From Nitrospinota bacterium (GTDB lineage Bacteria; Tectomicrobia; Entotheonellia; J063), in contig RFHZ01000613.1 in assembly GCA_003696125.1 (NCBI GenBank), positions 1-6,254 on the forward strand: a DNA stretch of 6,254 bases. The letters run 5' to 3'. Positions 6,206 through 6,254 of the stretch are shown in pieces. A program made the translations under genes and the position numbers. The stretch's first letter is position 1; the number at the start of each line of letters is the position of its first letter. The notes beneath the pieces were generated by a model, which saw nothing but the letters and a program-made list of their open reading frames with translations, had not been told where the DNA came from and searched no databases.

Positions 6206-6254
6206 TAGATTATCTGCTTTTAAGTATAAGTAACTATTACTCACCCTTTTGCAC

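Noticed and set aside
6229-6241. AGTAA-CTA-TTACT inverted repeat at the right edge
   Set aside because: Five-base arms in A+T-rich DNA are expected by chance, and the flanking context is cut off by the window.

Overview
The window (roughly 55-60% G+C by eye) reads as chromosomal DNA from a Gram-negative, double-membraned bacterium. The evidence is three lipoprotein signal peptides without Asp at +2, an RlpA-type septal lipoprotein with a SPOR domain, and a PA2779/PA2778-type envelope pair. The long N-terminal extension on HflX resembles versions I associate with deltaproteobacterial and Nitrospirota/NC10-like lineages. That placement is a weak inference and the genus cannot be told.

Layout. 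(1) 3-2160, + strand: the 3' end of a family-5 peptide/nickel-type ABC substrate-binding protein, followed by the two inner-membrane permeases (DppB/DppC type). No ATPase genes follow. (2) 2202-3632, + strand: a tight three-gene envelope module. It holds a small PA2779-family protein (signal peptide, helical region, Gly-rich stretch, C-terminal membrane helix), a C39-like cysteine peptidase lipoprotein (PA2778 type) and a TPR lipoprotein. Spacings of 41 bp, a 4-bp overlap and an 11-bp overlap suggest co-transcription with the permeases. (3) 3633-3770: a short intergenic region with a good sigma70-type promoter, two abutting palindromes, a tandem heptamer and a strong Shine-Dalgarno. (4) 3771-5501, + strand: the ribosome-associated GTPase HflX. 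Its reading frame extends 82 codons upstream of the first ATG/GTG/TTG and appears to begin at an AUU codon. (5) 5436-6092, - strand: rlpA, convergent with hflX and overlapping its 3' end by 66 bp, with its own promoter at 6177-6205.

How the genes work together. The importer genes and the envelope module may share a transcript, but nothing in the sequence proves a shared function. The peptidase lipoprotein and the small Gly-rich membrane protein are plausible enzyme-substrate partners. hflX and rlpA each have a promoter with the same -35 hexamer and spacing and look like separate units. The most unusual feature is the AUU start of hflX; the next is the PA2779-C39-TPR module.
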